Source: Bacillota bacterium
GTDB lineage: Bacteria; Bacillota; Clostridia; Peptostreptococcales; Anaerovoracaceae
Length of the DNA stretch: 15,148 nucleotides
Reading direction: 5' to 3'
Assembly: GCA_017523605.1 (NCBI GenBank)
Contig: JAFWVZ010000196.1
Coordinates: 1-15,148 of the forward strand
Shown one piece after another: positions 13,869 to 15,148 of the stretch. A program made the position numbers and the translations under genes. Position 1 is the stretch's first letter, and every line of letters starts with the position of its first letter. The notes below the pieces were generated by a model. That model saw only the letters and a program-made list of their open reading frames with translations. It searched no databases and had not been told where the DNA came from.

Positions 13869-14963
13869 ATGAACAGAGAAGGAGAGATACGCATTCCGTC
13901 GGGCTGCGCCATAGCGGCGGTGATCTCCAGAGAAGGAAAGAAGATGTCCGGCGAGATGATCACGCAGGCCATGAAGCCCATGCACGAACGCAGCAACGGT
14001 CTTGGCGGAGGCTTTGCGGGTTACGGAATATACCCGGAATACAAGGACTTTTACGCGCTGCACATTTTCTTCGACGACAGGACCACAAGAAAGGACTGCG
14101 AGGCGCTGCTTAAGGAATACTTCGAGGTCGTCCATTCCGAGCGCATTCCCACAAGGAAGATCCCGGAGATAACCGACGAGCCAATGATATGGCGCTATTT
14201 CGTTTCCCCGCTCAGATCCATGCTTTTGGAACTGCAGCTGGACGAAAAAGAGCTGGTGGCGCGCATGGTAATGAAGATCAACACGGAGCTTACCGGCGCC
14301 TACGTCTTTTCCAGCGGAAAGAACATGGGTACATTCAAAGCCGTAGGCTTCCCCGAGGACGTCGGCAGGTTCTACATGCTCGAGGACTACGAAGGATATT
14401 CGTGGACTGCTCACGGAAGGTATCCTACGAATACTCCGGGCTGGTGGGGAGGCGCGCATCCTTTCACGCTGCTGGACTTTTCTGTGGTCCACAACGGCGA
14501 GATCTCAAGCTACGACGCCAATCGCAGATTCATAGAGATGTTCGGCTACAAATGCACGCTCAAGACCGATACGGAAGTCATAACATACATAATGGACTAC
14601 TTGGTGCGAAGGCAGGGCCTTACGCTTAAGGAGGCCGCCAGCGTAGTTGCAGCGCCTTTCTGGAACACCATCGAAAGGGAATATGATAACGATGACAGAC
14701 GCGAACAGGAATACCTGAGGACCGTCTTCCCGAGCCTTCTTATAACAGGGCCGTTCTCCATAGTTCTTGGATTTACAGGCGGTCTGATGGCCTTAAACGA
14801 CAGGCTGAAGCTCCGCTCTATGGTAGTGGGTGAAAAGGACGACCGTGTGTTCATCGCCAGCGAGGAAGCTGCTATAAGAGCCATGGAACCCTACGCGGAG
14901 AACATCTGGGCTCCTTCCGGCGGCGAGGCCGTGATAGTTAAAGTAAAGGACGGTGCGTACTGA
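13869..14963 (+). CDS. Glutamate synthase-type class II glutamine amidotransferase subunit
   Basis: This 364-residue protein corresponds to the N-terminal amidotransferase domain of large glutamate synthase subunits, encoded here as a separate gene as in many archaea and some clostridia. It releases ammonia from glutamine for the synthase subunit. RIPSGCAIAAVIS places the likely nucleophile at Cys13, so a 12-residue propeptide must be removed. HGRYPTNTPGWWGGAHPF, SVVHNGEISSYDANR and TDTEVITYIMDYL are the glutamine-site and fold signatures. An AAGGAG site overlapping the previous stop (TGAAAGGAGA) precedes the ATG. The stop overlaps the next start as TGATG, strong evidence for a multi-subunit enzyme made in proportion. 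It lacks the FMN, FeS and GXGXG regions, which must lie on neighbouring genes. Confidence 0.9.
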   Translation: MNREGEIRIPSGCAIAAVISREGKKMSGEMITQAMKPMHERSNGLGGGFAGYGIYPEYKDFYALHIFFDDRTTRKDCEALLKEYFEVVHSERIPTRKIPEITDEPMIWRYFVSPLRSMLLELQLDEKELVARMVMKINTELTGAYVFSSGKNMGTFKAVGFPEDVGRFYMLEDYEGYSWTAHGRYPTNTPGWWGGAHPFTLLDFSVVHNGEISSYDANRRFIEMFGYKCTLKTDTEVITYIMDYLVRRQGLTLKEAASVVAAPFWNTIEREYDNDDRREQEYLRTVFPSLLITGPFSIVLGFTGGLMALNDRLKLRSMVVGEKDDRVFIASEEAAIRAMEPYAENIWAPSGGEAVIVKVKDGAY

Positions 14964-15148
14964 TGGTTACAGACTTCATATATCCTGAATTCGAAGTAAT
15001 AAGGAACGAAGACCGCTGCATTGCCTGCCGGGTGTGCGAAAGGCAGTGCTCCAACGAGGTGCATCATTTCAGTGACGCGCGCGGAAAGATGGTAAGCGAC
15101 GAGACGAAATGCGTCAACTGCCAGCGCTGCGTAGCGCTCTGTCCCACA
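14963..15148 (+). CDS. Glutamate synthase subunit with N-terminal ferredoxin domain (partial)
   Basis: Only 62 residues are visible before the window ends. They hold two complete [4Fe-4S] motifs, CIACRVCERQC followed later by CVNCQRCVALCP, in a bacterial-ferredoxin arrangement. After a stand-alone amidotransferase subunit, this is the expected start of the archaeal-type synthase subunit, in which a ferredoxin domain precedes the FMN-binding 2-oxoglutarate amination domain. The start shares one base with the preceding stop (TGATG). The FMN domain itself is beyond the edge, so the identification depends on context; another FeS oxidoreductase subunit is possible but less likely. Confidence 0.8.
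   Translation, partial: MVTDFIYPEFEVIRNEDRCIACRVCERQCSNEVHHFSDARGKMVSDETKCVNCQRCVALCPT

Noticed and set aside
1..15148. Mobile elements, CRISPR arrays, tRNA or rRNA genes
   Set aside because: No regularly spaced repeats, transposase-like genes or RNA-gene signatures were seen; nearly all sequence is accounted for by core metabolic genes.

Overview
The window is a compact nitrogen-economy region, most likely from an anaerobic member of the Clostridia (Bacillota). This rests on the type III glutamine synthetase, the [4Fe-4S] type of PurF, strong purine-rich Shine-Dalgarno sites, tight gene packing, a base composition of roughly half G+C, and clostridial-looking protein variants. I cannot name a genus. 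All statements come from reading the sequence; no homology search or RNA folding was run.

Layout. Positions 1-10913 read leftward (minus strand) as two linked blocks. The first block is glnN (type III glutamine synthetase), an ammonium transporter fused to a PII signalling domain, purF and asnB, nearly without gaps. After a 156-bp gap holding its own promoter comes the second block: glmS, purC, purA and the first codons of what is probably purB, which runs off the left edge. From about 11173 rightward (plus strand) there is a divergent operon: an 856-residue protein with a degenerate RecA/KaiC-like N-terminus and a PEP/pyruvate-binding ATP-grasp domain, then a split glutamate synthase (a stand-alone amidotransferase subunit, and the start of the ferredoxin-like/FMN subunit, cut by the right edge).

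Function. The genes bring in ammonium, make glutamine, and spend glutamine in glutamate, asparagine, glucosamine-6-phosphate and purine synthesis. All four classic Ntn-type (class II) glutamine amidotransferases (PurF, AsnB, GlmS, GltB-type) lie within about 13 kb.

The most interesting signal is in the 5' leaders. Each of the three recognisable promoters (glmS, glnN, glutamate synthase operon) is followed, before the start codon, by an intrinsic-terminator hairpin. Immediately upstream of and overlapping each terminator is a short hairpin with a six-base loop AAAGGC or AAUGGC. The glnN leader has a second copy, giving four in total. The loops have A at position 1 and G at position 4, which is the rule known for RNAs bound by ANTAR-domain antiterminators. 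The terminator's 5' arm begins at loop base 4 or 5, so the two structures exclude each other. I infer a nitrogen-responsive antitermination regulon in which each site has a single hexaloop hairpin, unlike the canonical tandem pair, and which includes glmS (which has no room for a glmS ribozyme) and purine genes. No ANTAR protein is encoded in this window, so the trans-acting partner is a prediction.
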